A stretch of DNA of 63,517 nt from assembly GCF_000364705.1 (NCBI RefSeq), contig NZ_AQOH01000202.1:1-63517 (forward strand), in the 5' to 3' direction. Below, piece by piece: positions 25,235-34,084 of this stretch (positions are counted from its first letter, which is position 1; each line of letters opens with the position of its first letter). The notes beneath the pieces were generated by a model, which ran no database searches, was not told where the DNA came from, and saw only the letters and a list, made by a program, of their open reading frames with translations. Source of the DNA: Pseudomonas fuscovaginae SE-1. GTDB lineage: Bacteria; Pseudomonadota; Gammaproteobacteria; Pseudomonadales; Pseudomonadaceae. Both the position numbers and the translations under genes were made by a program.

Positions 25235-27564
25235 CCATGAAATCCTCGTCCCGCAGCAGCACCCGCTGCCCACGTCACCCGTTCATGCGCCTGGCTTCGT
25301 CGGTGCTGTGCCTGGGCGCAATGATTCACATGGCCTATGCCGATGCGGCGGCGGCCAATACTGCCGTGGCCAGCCCCGTGGCCCCCGCGGCCGTCGAGCC
25401 CGCCGCCGCGGACCAGGCGCCGGCCGGCAGCTACACCCGGGAACTGACCCTCAAGCAACTGGGGCGCCTGGACACCATGAATCTGCAGGGTGTCGAGGCC
25501 TCCGATGCGGTCAATTTCAACATCCGCGCCGATGAAGTGGTCAACGGCGCACAGTTGGTGCTGAGCTACAGCTATTCGCCGGCACTGCTCGCCGACCTGT
25601 CGCAGATCAACGTGCTGGTCAACGACGAAGTCGCCGCCAGCCTGGCGCTGCCCAAGGAAGGTGCCGGCCAGCCACAGCAGCAGGTGGTGAACATCCCGCC
25701 GCACTTGATCACCGAGTTCAACCGCCTGCGCCTGCAATTCATCGGGCACTACACCATGCAGTGCGAGGACCCGCAGCACAGCAGCCTGTGGGCCAAGATA
25801 AACGTCGGCTCCGAACTCAAGCTCAGCGTTTCGCCGATCCAGCTCAAGGACGACCTGTCGATCCTGCCGCTGCCGTTTTTCGACCGTCGCGATGCGAGCC
25901 AGCTCAACCTGCCGTTTGTATTTGCCCGGCAACCGGATAACGCTACCCTCGAAGCCGCCGGCGCTCTGTCGTCCTGGATGGGCGCGCTGGCGTCCTACCG
26001 CGGCGCCAACTTCACCAGCGCCCTGGGTGAGATTCCCCAGCAGGGCAACGCCATTGTCCTGATCGAAAGCAAGGAGGCCGTGCAACTGGGCAGCCTGCAG
26101 ATCCCGGAGCTGAAAGGGGCCACCGTCACCCTGCAGGCCAACCCGAACGACCCGCGCGGCAAGTTGCTGATCGTCGCCGGTCGCGATGCCGCCGAGCTCA
26201 AGCTGGCCGCCAACGCCGTGGCCATCGGCAGCAAGGCGCTGGTGGGCAGCAGCGTGGTGATCGATCACCTCGATCCGTTGAGCCCACGCCAGCCCTACGA
26301 TGCACCGAACTGGCTGCCGTCCGACCGCCCGGTACGCCTGGGCGAGCTGATCGAAACCAAGCAGCTCAGCGTGTCCGGCTACAACCCCGGCAACATCACC
26401 ATCCCCGTACGCCTGCCGCCGGATCTGTTCAACTGGCGCGAGGCCGGCGTGCCGCTGGACCTGAAGTACCGCTATACCCCGCAACAGGAGTCGGCGAACT
26501 CCTCGTTGCTGGTAAGCCTGAACAACTCCTTCATGAAGTCGATGCCCTTGCCGTCGCTCAAGAGCCTCGACGGTGGCGACAACCTGCTGGCGATGCTGAA
26601 TAAAGACGAGAGTCTGCCGCGCGAGGCCCGCGTGCTGTTGCCACTGGGCGTGGCCTCGCCACGTTCGCAACTGCAACTGCGCTTCATGTTCGACTACATC
26701 AAGCAGGGCGAATGCCGCGACATCATCATCGACAACATGCGCGGCCTGATCGACCCGGATTCGAGCCTCGACCTGCGCGGTTTCAACCACTACATCGCCT
26801 TGCCGAACCTGGGTGTTTTCAACGACAGCGGCTTCCCGTTCACCCGTCTGGCGGATCTGTCGCAGAGCGCCGTGGTACTGCCTGAGGGCAGTGGCCCGCA
26901 GGAGTGGGGGGCGTACCTGACGGTACTCGGTCGGTTCGGTGAATCCACCGGCTATCCGGCGACCGCGGTGACCGTGGTGCAGCCCAAGGATGTCCAGTCG
27001 GTCAGCGACAAGGACCTGCTGGTGTTCGCCTCGGGCGCCAACCAGCCGCTGCTGGAGCAGTGGGCCAGCCACTTGCCGGCCGGTCTCGAAGGCACCGGCC
27101 ACCGGTTCAGCCTGTCCGACCTGACCCTGCGCGTGCGTGACTGGATCAGCCCGGACCCGCGGGCCAACCAGCGCAAGCCGCGCCTGCAGGTGACCTACAG
27201 CGGTGCCAACAGCAGCACCTACCTGGCCGGTTTCGAGTCGCCGCTCAGGTCCGAGCGCAGTGTGGTGGTGATCGCCAGTGGCAAGCCCGAAGGCCTGGCC
27301 GATGCCACGGCCGCGCTGATCGGTGGCGACCAGTACAAGGACACCATCCAGGGCAGTCTGGCGGTGGTGCAGGACAAGCGCATCACCTCGCTGGTGGCTG
27401 ACGAGCAGTACTACGTCGGCGACCTGAGCCTGTTCAAGCGCATGCAGTGGATGCTTTCGCAGAACCTGCTGTGGATGCTGTTGGTGACGGTCTGCGGCCT
27501 GGCGCTGGTGAGCCTGCTGCTGTTCGTGTTCCTGCGTTCCCGGGCCCGGAAGCGTCTGTCATGA
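25231..27564 (+). CDS. bcsB: Cellulose synthase periplasmic subunit BcsB (WssC type)
   Basis: A 777-residue periplasmic protein anchored by one C-terminal helix (WMLSQNLLWMLLVTVCGLAL, near 745-775). A signal peptide spans about residues 1-40, followed by an Ala/Pro-rich stretch. The body contains the repeated carbohydrate-binding and flavodoxin-like domains of BcsB, for example FQRTLTLKQLG-like RELTLKQLGRLDTMNL at the start and QGECRDIIIDNMRGLIDP later. It guides the nascent glucan across the periplasm and its tail anchor is needed for BcsA activity. Start and stop overlap the neighbours by 4 bp (ATGA), indicating coupled translation. Confidence 0.95.
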   Translation: MTMKSSSRSSTRCPRHPFMRLASSVLCLGAMIHMAYADAAAANTAVASPVAPAAVEPAAADQAPAGSYTRELTLKQLGRLDTMNLQGVEASDAVNFNIRADEVVNGAQLVLSYSYSPALLADLSQINVLVNDEVAASLALPKEGAGQPQQQVVNIPPHLITEFNRLRLQFIGHYTMQCEDPQHSSLWAKINVGSELKLSVSPIQLKDDLSILPLPFFDRRDASQLNLPFVFARQPDNATLEAAGALSSWMGALASYRGANFTSALGEIPQQGNAIVLIESKEAVQLGSLQIPELKGATVTLQANPNDPRGKLLIVAGRDAAELKLAANAVAIGSKALVGSSVVIDHLDPLSPRQPYDAPNWLPSDRPVRLGELIETKQLSVSGYNPGNITIPVRLPPDLFNWREAGVPLDLKYRYTPQQESANSSLLVSLNNSFMKSMPLPSLKSLDGGDNLLAMLNKDESLPREARVLLPLGVASPRSQLQLRFMFDYIKQGECRDIIIDNMRGLIDPDSSLDLRGFNHYIALPNLGVFNDSGFPFTRLADLSQSAVVLPEGSGPQEWGAYLTVLGRFGESTGYPATAVTVVQPKDVQSVSDKDLLVFASGANQPLLEQWASHLPAGLEGTGHRFSLSDLTLRVRDWISPDPRANQRKPRLQVTYSGANSSTYLAGFESPLRSERSVVVIASGKPEGLADATAALIGGDQYKDTIQGSLAVVQDKRITSLVADEQYYVGDLSLFKRMQWMLSQNLLWMLLVTVCGLALVSLLLFVFLRSRARKRLS

Positions 27565-28787
27565 GTCTGTGCAAGTTGAACGCCCCCGCCAGGCGCGTGG
27601 GGCGTGTGTTTGGGCGCGGCCTGCTGTCCCTGGCATTGCTGCTGCCGATGGCGGCGCAGGCCGGCGAGAGCTGCAATCTGCAGAACTGGCCTCTGTGGAA
27701 GAACTATGCCGAGCGTTTCGTGCAGAAAGACGGGCGCATGCTAGGCTCGAGCATGGACCCCAACCAGAGCAGCTCCGAGGGCCAGTCCTACGGTATGTTC
27801 TTCGCATTGATCGGCAACGACCCGGAGACGTTCGATGCCCTGTGGCGCTGGACCCGGGACAACATGGCCGGCGCCAACATCGCGCAGAACCTGCCCGGCT
27901 GGTTGTGGGGCGCGACGCCCGCCGGCACCTGGGGCATCATCGACAGGAATTCCGCGAGCGATGCCGACCTGTGGTTCGCCTATGCCTTGCTGGAGGCCGA
28001 TCGTCTGTGGAAAAAGCCGGCCTACCGGGCCGATGCGCAGCGCATCCTGGACAATGTGCAAAAGACCCTGATCCGCGACATTCCCGGCCTTGGCAAGATG
28101 CTCCTGCCGGGGCCGGTGGGTTATGAGCACCCGGATCAACTGTGGCGCTTCAATGCCAGCTATACGCCGATTCCGCTGTTGCGCCGCTTCAGCAAGGAAT
28201 TGCCGTCGAGCCCCTGGAAGGAAGTGGCCGACAGCACCGCGAAGATGATCGCCGACAAGAACATGAATCGCTTCGGCTTCGTTCCGGACTGGGTCGGCTA
28301 TCGTGGTACGGACCTCAACAAGGGCATGTTCGTGGTGGACAAGTTCACCAATGCGCTGGGCAGCTATGACGCGATACGTACCTACCTGTGGGCCGGCCTG
28401 ACCTCGCCGGACGACCCCCTGGCCAAGCCGATGCTCGATCACCTCGACGGTATGGCGCAGTCCGTCGCTTCCACGGGCGTACCACCGGAAAAGGTCCAGG
28501 TGCTCACCGGCGTCACCGAAGGCGTCGGCCCCTACGGCTTCTCCGCGTCGCTGGTACCGTACCTGCGGGCCAAGGGCCTGCCGTTGCTGGCGGACCAGCA
28601 ACAGCGGCTGGTCGACCAGGCGATTGCGCATTTCACCAACCCGGCTGACCCGGCCTATCAACAGCATCAGTATTACCATGTGATGCTGAGCCTGTTTTCT
28701 CTCGGTTGGAGCGAGCACCGCTATCAGTTCAACAAGGACGGCACTGTGAAAGTATCCTGGGAGGCCGCATGCGCCAGCAAACCCTAG
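27561..28787 (+). CDS. bcsZ: Periplasmic endo-1,4-beta-glucanase BcsZ (WssD type, GH8)
   Basis: A 408-residue glycoside hydrolase family 8 enzyme with a signal peptide (about 1-32, ending AAQA). The catalytic acid is in SSEGQSYGMFF, with the glutamate near residue 73; WLWG, RNSASDADLWFAYALLEADRLW and FNASYTPIPLLRRF are further family signatures. It trims cellulose in the periplasm, and in E. coli and Salmonella its activity affects polymer yield. The ATG overlaps the bcsB stop (ATGA), and the gene end overlaps the bcsC start by 19 bp. Confidence 0.95.
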   Translation: MSLCKLNAPARRVGRVFGRGLLSLALLLPMAAQAGESCNLQNWPLWKNYAERFVQKDGRMLGSSMDPNQSSSEGQSYGMFFALIGNDPETFDALWRWTRDNMAGANIAQNLPGWLWGATPAGTWGIIDRNSASDADLWFAYALLEADRLWKKPAYRADAQRILDNVQKTLIRDIPGLGKMLLPGPVGYEHPDQLWRFNASYTPIPLLRRFSKELPSSPWKEVADSTAKMIADKNMNRFGFVPDWVGYRGTDLNKGMFVVDKFTNALGSYDAIRTYLWAGLTSPDDPLAKPMLDHLDGMAQSVASTGVPPEKVQVLTGVTEGVGPYGFSASLVPYLRAKGLPLLADQQQRLVDQAIAHFTNPADPAYQQHQYYHVMLSLFSLGWSEHRYQFNKDGTVKVSWEAACASKP

Positions 28788-31700
28788 CCCTGGCGGTCTG
28801 TGCCGCTCTGGCTTCCGGCTTCGGTTTCGCCGCTGACAGCGGCAGCCCGCAATCGCTGCTGATTCAGCAGGGTTACTACTGGCAGTCCAAGGAAAAGCCC
28901 GATCGCGCGGCCGAGGCCTGGACCCGCCTGCTGAGCCTGGACGCCGAACAGCCCGATGCGCTGTACGGCCTGGGCCTGATCGAGGTGCAGCACCAGCGCA
29001 TCGCCAACGCGCAGAACTACCTGGCCCGTCTGCGGGCGATCCAGCCGATGCCACGTCTGGCGCTGCAGCTCGAACAGGATATCGCCCTGAGCCCGCCGGA
29101 AAAAAAACAGTTGCTGGAAAAGGCCCGCGAGTTGAGCGATGCCGGTGAGCGCGACCAGGCCGTCGCGGTCTATCGGCAACTGTTCGAGGGCCGCCAGCCG
29201 CAGGGCCTGATCGCCCGCGAGTACTACAACACCCTGGGGTTCTCCACCGGTGGCTGGCCGCAGGCCCGCGTCGGGCTGGAGCGCCTGCGTCGGGAACGTC
29301 CGGACGATGCGATTCTCGACCTGTGGCTGGCGCTGCACCTGGCGCGCAACCCCGACAGCCGTCCGGAAGGTATCCGTGCCCTGGCACGGCTGTCGCACAA
29401 CCCGGATATCGGTGGCAACGCCGACGAGACCTGGCGTTTCGCCCTGGTCTGGCTTGGGCCGCCGTCGCGGGACCAGGTGTCGCTGTTCGAGCAGTACCTG
29501 CAGGCGCACCCGGACGACAGCGAAATCCGCGCGCTGATGAACAAGGGCATCGCCCAGGGCCGCACGGGTTCCGGCTGGCAGCGCGACCCGCATGTCGCCC
29601 GTGGCCTCAAGGCGCTCGACGTCGGCGACCTGGCGACCGCCGAGCAGGAGTTGCAGGCGCGTCTCAAGGACAAGCCCGACGACTACGATGCCCTGGGGGG
29701 CATGGGCATCCTGCGTCAGCAGCAGAAGCGTCTCGGTGAGGCGGAAAACTACCTGGCGCAGGCGACCCGGACCGGCGCCGGCGCGCAGTGGAAAGGCGCT
29801 CTCGAGGACGTGCGCTATTGGATCCTTCTCGACCGGGCCAACGACGCCCAGCGCAATGGCCGCCAGGCCCAGGCGCGGGAACTGATCGAGCAGGCCATCG
29901 CGAAGAACTCGGTCGAGCCGGCCGGGCCGACCGCGCTGGCCGGCTGGTATGCCCAGGCCGGACAATTCGACGACGCCGAGGCCGGGTACCGACAGGTGCT
30001 GGCGAGAAACGCGAACTACCCCGATGCCCTGAGCGGGCTGATCGGCGTGCTGTCGCGGGCCGGCAAGTCCGATGAAGCGCTGCAACTGATCGATCGCCTG
30101 TCGCCGGCCGAGCAGGCACGCCTGGCGCCGAGCGTGCGCATTCGTGCGCTGCGTGCCACCCAGGTGGCCAAGCTGGCCGAGCGTCGCGGCGACCTGGCGG
30201 GCGCTCAGCGTGCCTACAAGGAAGCCCTGGCCGACGACCCGAAAAATCCCTGGATCCGTTTCGCCCTGGCGCGGGTATACCTGCGCCAGGGGCAGGCCCA
30301 GGTCGCCCGCGACCTGATCGACGAACTGCTCAAGCAGCAACCCGATCAGCCGGACGCGCTCTACACCAGCACCTTGCTCTCCGCCGAGCTGGGCGAGTGG
30401 ACCAAGGCCCAGCGCACCCTGTCGCGGATTCCGGCGGCCAAGCGCAGCGCCGACATGAACGAGATGGACCTGGACATCCGTCTGCACGTGCAGACCGAAC
30501 TGGCGGTGGATGTCGCCCGCCGCGGCCAGCGCCAGGAAGCCTGGGGCCTGCTGGGACGGTGCGAGCCGCTGACCCGTGGCAAGCCCGAGCGCGTGGCGAT
30601 CCTGGCCAGTGCCTACGCCGAGGCCGGCAATCCGGACCAGGCCGTCAGCCTGATGCGTGATCTGCTGGACAAATCCGCACCGAGCCCGGACCTGCAGTTG
30701 CTGTACGCAGGCGTGCTGCTCAAGGCCGACCGGGATACCGAGGTCAGCGAAATCCTGCGCCAGTTGCAGGGCAAGCCGATGAGCGAGACCGCGAGCAAGC
30801 GCTATGAGGACCTGGTGTTTCTCTACCGGGTCAAGCAGGCCGACGAACTGCGCCAGAAGAACGATCTGGTCGCCGCCTACGACATGCTGTCGCCGGCCCT
30901 GCAGCAGCGGCCGAACGACAGCCTGGCGATTTCCTCGCTGGCGCGCATGTATGCCGCCAGCGGCAATGTCGACAAGGCACGCAAACTCTATGAACCGCTG
31001 ATCAAGGCCGACCCCGGCAATGCCAGGCTGCAACTGGGCCTGGCGGACATCGCCATGCAGGGGCGCGACTACTCGCTGGCCGAGCGTTCGGTGGAAAAGG
31101 CCCTGGAACTCGAGCCCGGCGTGCCGCAGACCCTGACCGCCTCGGCGCGGATCTATCGCGAGATGGGCAAGACCGGCGAAGCCAGCCGCCTGTTGCGCAA
31201 GGCGATCGAGATCGAGAACGGCCAGCGGGTCGACACCTATGTCGCCGGTGTCGCGAGTGGCAACGCCGCATCCTCCAACCCGTTCGTCGGGCTGGCCGGG
31301 CAGCGCCGCCAGGGCACCTCGCTGGCCGAAGCCTCGCTGATCCCGCCACCGGTGGAGGGTTCGCCGAGCGGCCTGAGCGCCGGTGATCAGGAACTGATTC
31401 CGGAGCCGGTCACACGCAAGGTCCAGGCCGCTGCGGCAGCCCCGGTCGCCAGTCGCAGTGCCAACCCGTTCAGCGACCCTTACTCGCGCGACACCTACGC
31501 CCGTGACACGGCGCCGAGCACCGGACTGAGTCCGGCCCAGGTCGCGCTCAACGATATTCTCCAGGACCGTACGGGTTATGTCGTGCAGGGTTTCACCGTG
31601 CGCAGCAACAACAGTGAGAAGGGCCTGGGCAAGCTGACGGACGTCGAGGCACCGTTCGAGGCCAGTTTCCCCGTCGGCTCGAACCTGGCGAGCATCGCGT

Positions 31701-32686
31701 TGCAGGTCACGCCGGTCTACCTGTATTCGGGCAGCCCCGGTGCCAACGGTTCGCCCCGCTTCGGCACCAGTGGCACCGCGCTCGTCGGCAGCCAGAAGGA
31801 CAGCGGTGTCGGTCTGGCCGTGGCCTATCGCGACAAGGACAACGGACTCAAGGCCGACATCGGCATGAGCCCGATCGGCTTCACCTACAGCACGCCGATC
31901 GGCGGCGTCAGCCTCAACCGGCCGTTCTCCGCCAACCCCAACTTCAGCTATGGCGTCAGCGCCTCGCGGCGCGTCGTTACCGACAGCGTGACCTCGTTCG
32001 CCGGTTCCCGCGACCCGCGTACCGGCGAGAAATGGGGCGGTGTCACCGCCAACGGCGTGCGCGGAGAACTGGGCTACGACAACCAGAAGTTCGGGGCGTA
32101 CGGCTACGGTTCGGCACACCGGCTGATGGGCAACAATGTCGACGACAACAACCGTTTCGAGTTGGGCAGCGGTGTCTACTGGTATCTGCGTAACACGCCG
32201 GGCAGCATTCTCACCCTCGGCCTCAGCGGCTCGGCCCTGAGCTACTCCGAGAACCAGGATTTCTACACCTACGGCCATGGCGGCTATTTCAGTCCGCAGA
32301 CCTTTTTCGCCCTGGGCGTGCCGGTCAGTTGGTCGCAGCGCACCGAGCGCTTCACTTACCGGATCAAGTCCTCGATCGGTATCCAGCATATCGGCCAGGA
32401 CAGCGCCGACGTCTTCCCCGGTCACGGCGAGTACCAGGCCAATGCCACGGCAGTCGGTCTGGGCCGCTACTCCGGTGACAACAAGACCGGCATCGGCTAC
32501 AGCCTGAGCGCGGCCGGCGAATACAAGTTCGGTTCGAACTTCTTCCTCGGCGGTACGCTGGGCGTGGACAATGCCAGCGATTATCGCCAGGTCGCCGGTG
32601 GCGTTTACCTGCGCTACACCTTCGAGGACATGAACGGCCCCATGGATCTGCCGGTCAGTCCCTTCGGTTCCCCCTATTCGAATTGA
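28769..32686 (+). CDS. bcsC: Cellulose export outer-membrane protein BcsC (WssE type)
   Basis: A 1305-residue protein with a signal peptide (about 1-22, ending FGFAA), a long array of tetratricopeptide repeats (about 30-820; AEAWTRLLSLDAEQPDALYG and many similar units), and a C-terminal beta-barrel of about 350 residues (BcsC_C) that ends in an aromatic-rich strand. The TPR superhelix spans the periplasm and the barrel exports the glucan. The length is slightly above E. coli BcsC (1157). The start at 28769 has GGGAGG 5 bp upstream inside the end of bcsZ. Confidence 0.95.
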   Translation: MRQQTLALAVCAALASGFGFAADSGSPQSLLIQQGYYWQSKEKPDRAAEAWTRLLSLDAEQPDALYGLGLIEVQHQRIANAQNYLARLRAIQPMPRLALQLEQDIALSPPEKKQLLEKARELSDAGERDQAVAVYRQLFEGRQPQGLIAREYYNTLGFSTGGWPQARVGLERLRRERPDDAILDLWLALHLARNPDSRPEGIRALARLSHNPDIGGNADETWRFALVWLGPPSRDQVSLFEQYLQAHPDDSEIRALMNKGIAQGRTGSGWQRDPHVARGLKALDVGDLATAEQELQARLKDKPDDYDALGGMGILRQQQKRLGEAENYLAQATRTGAGAQWKGALEDVRYWILLDRANDAQRNGRQAQARELIEQAIAKNSVEPAGPTALAGWYAQAGQFDDAEAGYRQVLARNANYPDALSGLIGVLSRAGKSDEALQLIDRLSPAEQARLAPSVRIRALRATQVAKLAERRGDLAGAQRAYKEALADDPKNPWIRFALARVYLRQGQAQVARDLIDELLKQQPDQPDALYTSTLLSAELGEWTKAQRTLSRIPAAKRSADMNEMDLDIRLHVQTELAVDVARRGQRQEAWGLLGRCEPLTRGKPERVAILASAYAEAGNPDQAVSLMRDLLDKSAPSPDLQLLYAGVLLKADRDTEVSEILRQLQGKPMSETASKRYEDLVFLYRVKQADELRQKNDLVAAYDMLSPALQQRPNDSLAISSLARMYAASGNVDKARKLYEPLIKADPGNARLQLGLADIAMQGRDYSLAERSVEKALELEPGVPQTLTASARIYREMGKTGEASRLLRKAIEIENGQRVDTYVAGVASGNAASSNPFVGLAGQRRQGTSLAEASLIPPPVEGSPSGLSAGDQELIPEPVTRKVQAAAAAPVASRSANPFSDPYSRDTYARDTAPSTGLSPAQVALNDILQDRTGYVVQGFTVRSNNSEKGLGKLTDVEAPFEASFPVGSNLASIALQVTPVYLYSGSPGANGSPRFGTSGTALVGSQKDSGVGLAVAYRDKDNGLKADIGMSPIGFTYSTPIGGVSLNRPFSANPNFSYGVSASRRVVTDSVTSFAGSRDPRTGEKWGGVTANGVRGELGYDNQKFGAYGYGSAHRLMGNNVDDNNRFELGSGVYWYLRNTPGSILTLGLSGSALSYSENQDFYTYGHGGYFSPQTFFALGVPVSWSQRTERFTYRIKSSIGIQHIGQDSADVFPGHGEYQANATAVGLGRYSGDNKTGIGYSLSAAGEYKFGSNFFLGGTLGVDNASDYRQVAGGVYLRYTFEDMNGPMDLPVSPFGSPYSN

Positions 32687-32704
32687 TTCAACGAGGAAAG
32701 TTTG

Positions 32705-33391
32705 ATGGCTTCTTCCGTGCTCGCTGGTTTGACCCTGCTCGTGATTGGCGAAAGCCACATGAGTTTTCCCGACTCGCTGATGAACCCGCTGTATGACAAC
32801 CTGACCCAGCAGGGGGCCCAGGTGCATGCGATCGGTGCCTGTGGCGCCAACCCGGCCGACTGGGTCACGCCGAAGCTCAAGCTCGACTGCGGCGCGACCC
32901 GCGACCCGGGCGAGAAGATCAAGGTGATGAGCCGCGGCACCATGGACACTCAGCCGATCAAGGACGTGATCGCCAAGGACAAGCCGGACCTGGTCGTACT
33001 GATCATGGGCGACACCATGGCCTCCTACAAGACCACGCCGTTTCCCAAGGTCTGGGCCTACCAGAGCGTGACCGCGCTGACCAAGCAGATCGCCGACAGC
33101 GGCGCCAAGTGCGTCTGGGTCGGGCCGGCCTGGGGCAAGGCCAACGGCAGCAACACCAACGAGAACACCTACGGCAAGAACCAGGTGCGCACCCAACTGG
33201 TCGCCGGCACCCTGGCCAACATGGTCGCGCCGTGCACCTACATCGACTCGACCAAATTCTCCAAGCCGGGCGAGTGGATCACTTCCGACGGCCAGCACTT
33301 CACCATCGCCGGCTACAAGTCGTGGGCGGCGGCGATCGGCAAATCCATCAGTGAACTGCCCGCGAGCGCGGTGAAGGGAGCGAAAAAGTGA
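32705..33391 (+). CDS. wssF: Cellulose acetylation-associated protein WssF (SGNH-like)
   Basis: A 228-residue protein matching WssF of the P. fluorescens acetylated-cellulose operon in position and type. It looks like an SGNH hydrolase: GESHMS near residues 15-20 in the place of the GDS block, VVLIMGDTM in the middle, and the closing DxxH block DGQHFTIAGY near residue 197. In SBW25, wssFGHI are needed for O-acetylation of cellulose. The first hydrophobic stretch (LAGLTLLVIGESH) is the first strand of the fold, so no ordinary signal peptide is apparent. A GAGGAAAG ribosome-binding site lies just before the ATG, 18 bp after bcsC. Confidence 0.88.
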   Translation: MASSVLAGLTLLVIGESHMSFPDSLMNPLYDNLTQQGAQVHAIGACGANPADWVTPKLKLDCGATRDPGEKIKVMSRGTMDTQPIKDVIAKDKPDLVVLIMGDTMASYKTTPFPKVWAYQSVTALTKQIADSGAKCVWVGPAWGKANGSNTNENTYGKNQVRTQLVAGTLANMVAPCTYIDSTKFSKPGEWITSDGQHFTIAGYKSWAAAIGKSISELPASAVKGAKK

Positions 33392-34065
33392 AACGGACTT
33401 TCGGCTTTGTCGGCGGCCTGCTCGGGGTCGCCCTGGTCGCGCCGGCGTTCGCTGCGCAGATCGCCCTGTATCCTACCGGTCCGTCGCAGGACTCGGCCTA
33501 TCTGCGTTTCGTCAACGTCTCCGCCAGCCCCCTGGAACTGACGCCCGACGGCGCCAAGACCAGCCTCAAGCTTGAAGGCGACAAGGTTGTCAGTGACTTC
33601 ATCCCGGTACCCGGTGGCCAGGCGATCAAGGGCACCCTGAGCCGTGACGGCCACAAGGTCGCCCTGGAGGCGAAAGTCGCGGCCGGCGACTTCGCCACGG
33701 TGTTCGCCCTGGACGACGGCAAGCAGGGGATTCGCCAACTGGTGGTCAACGAAGCCTTCGACATTCCCAACCAGCTCAAGGCCTCACTGGCCCTGTTCGA
33801 TGCCGACTCCGGTTGCGCCGAGGCCAAGGTCAACCTGGCCGGGCGTGATGTCGACCTGTTCCAGAAGGCTCCGGCCGGCAACCCGCGGCGCCAGGAACTC
33901 AACCCGCGTGGTTCGCTGGCGGTCCAGCTGGTCTGCGCCGGCAAGCCGGTCGGTTCGGCGCTCGAGCTGGGCGCGCTGGAAGCCAACAAACGCTACAGTC
34001 TATTGATACTGCCTTCGTCGACGGGGCCGCGTCTCATTACCGCCACGGACAGCGTGTCCAACTGA
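33388..34065 (+). CDS. wssG: AlgF-like periplasmic acetylation protein WssG
   Basis: A 225-residue protein with a signal peptide (about 1-23, ending APAFA) and an AlgF-like body (AQIALYPTGPSQDSAYLRFVN). AlgF is the periplasmic partner of AlgI/AlgJ in alginate acetylation, and WssG has the same place in cellulose acetylation. It starts with GTG at 33388, overlapping the wssF stop by 4 bp (GTGA). The next gene, wssH, follows after 19 bp. Confidence 0.88.
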   Translation: MKRTFGFVGGLLGVALVAPAFAAQIALYPTGPSQDSAYLRFVNVSASPLELTPDGAKTSLKLEGDKVVSDFIPVPGGQAIKGTLSRDGHKVALEAKVAAGDFATVFALDDGKQGIRQLVVNEAFDIPNQLKASLALFDADSGCAEAKVNLAGRDVDLFQKAPAGNPRRQELNPRGSLAVQLVCAGKPVGSALELGALEANKRYSLLILPSSTGPRLITATDSVSN

Positions 34066-34084
34066 ATCGGAAGCACCCGTCGCC

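Noticed and set aside
28784..33298. 1504-codon open frame antisense to bcsC and wssF
   Set aside because: It is a shadow of bcsC codon bias with no recognisable motif and no ribosome-binding site.
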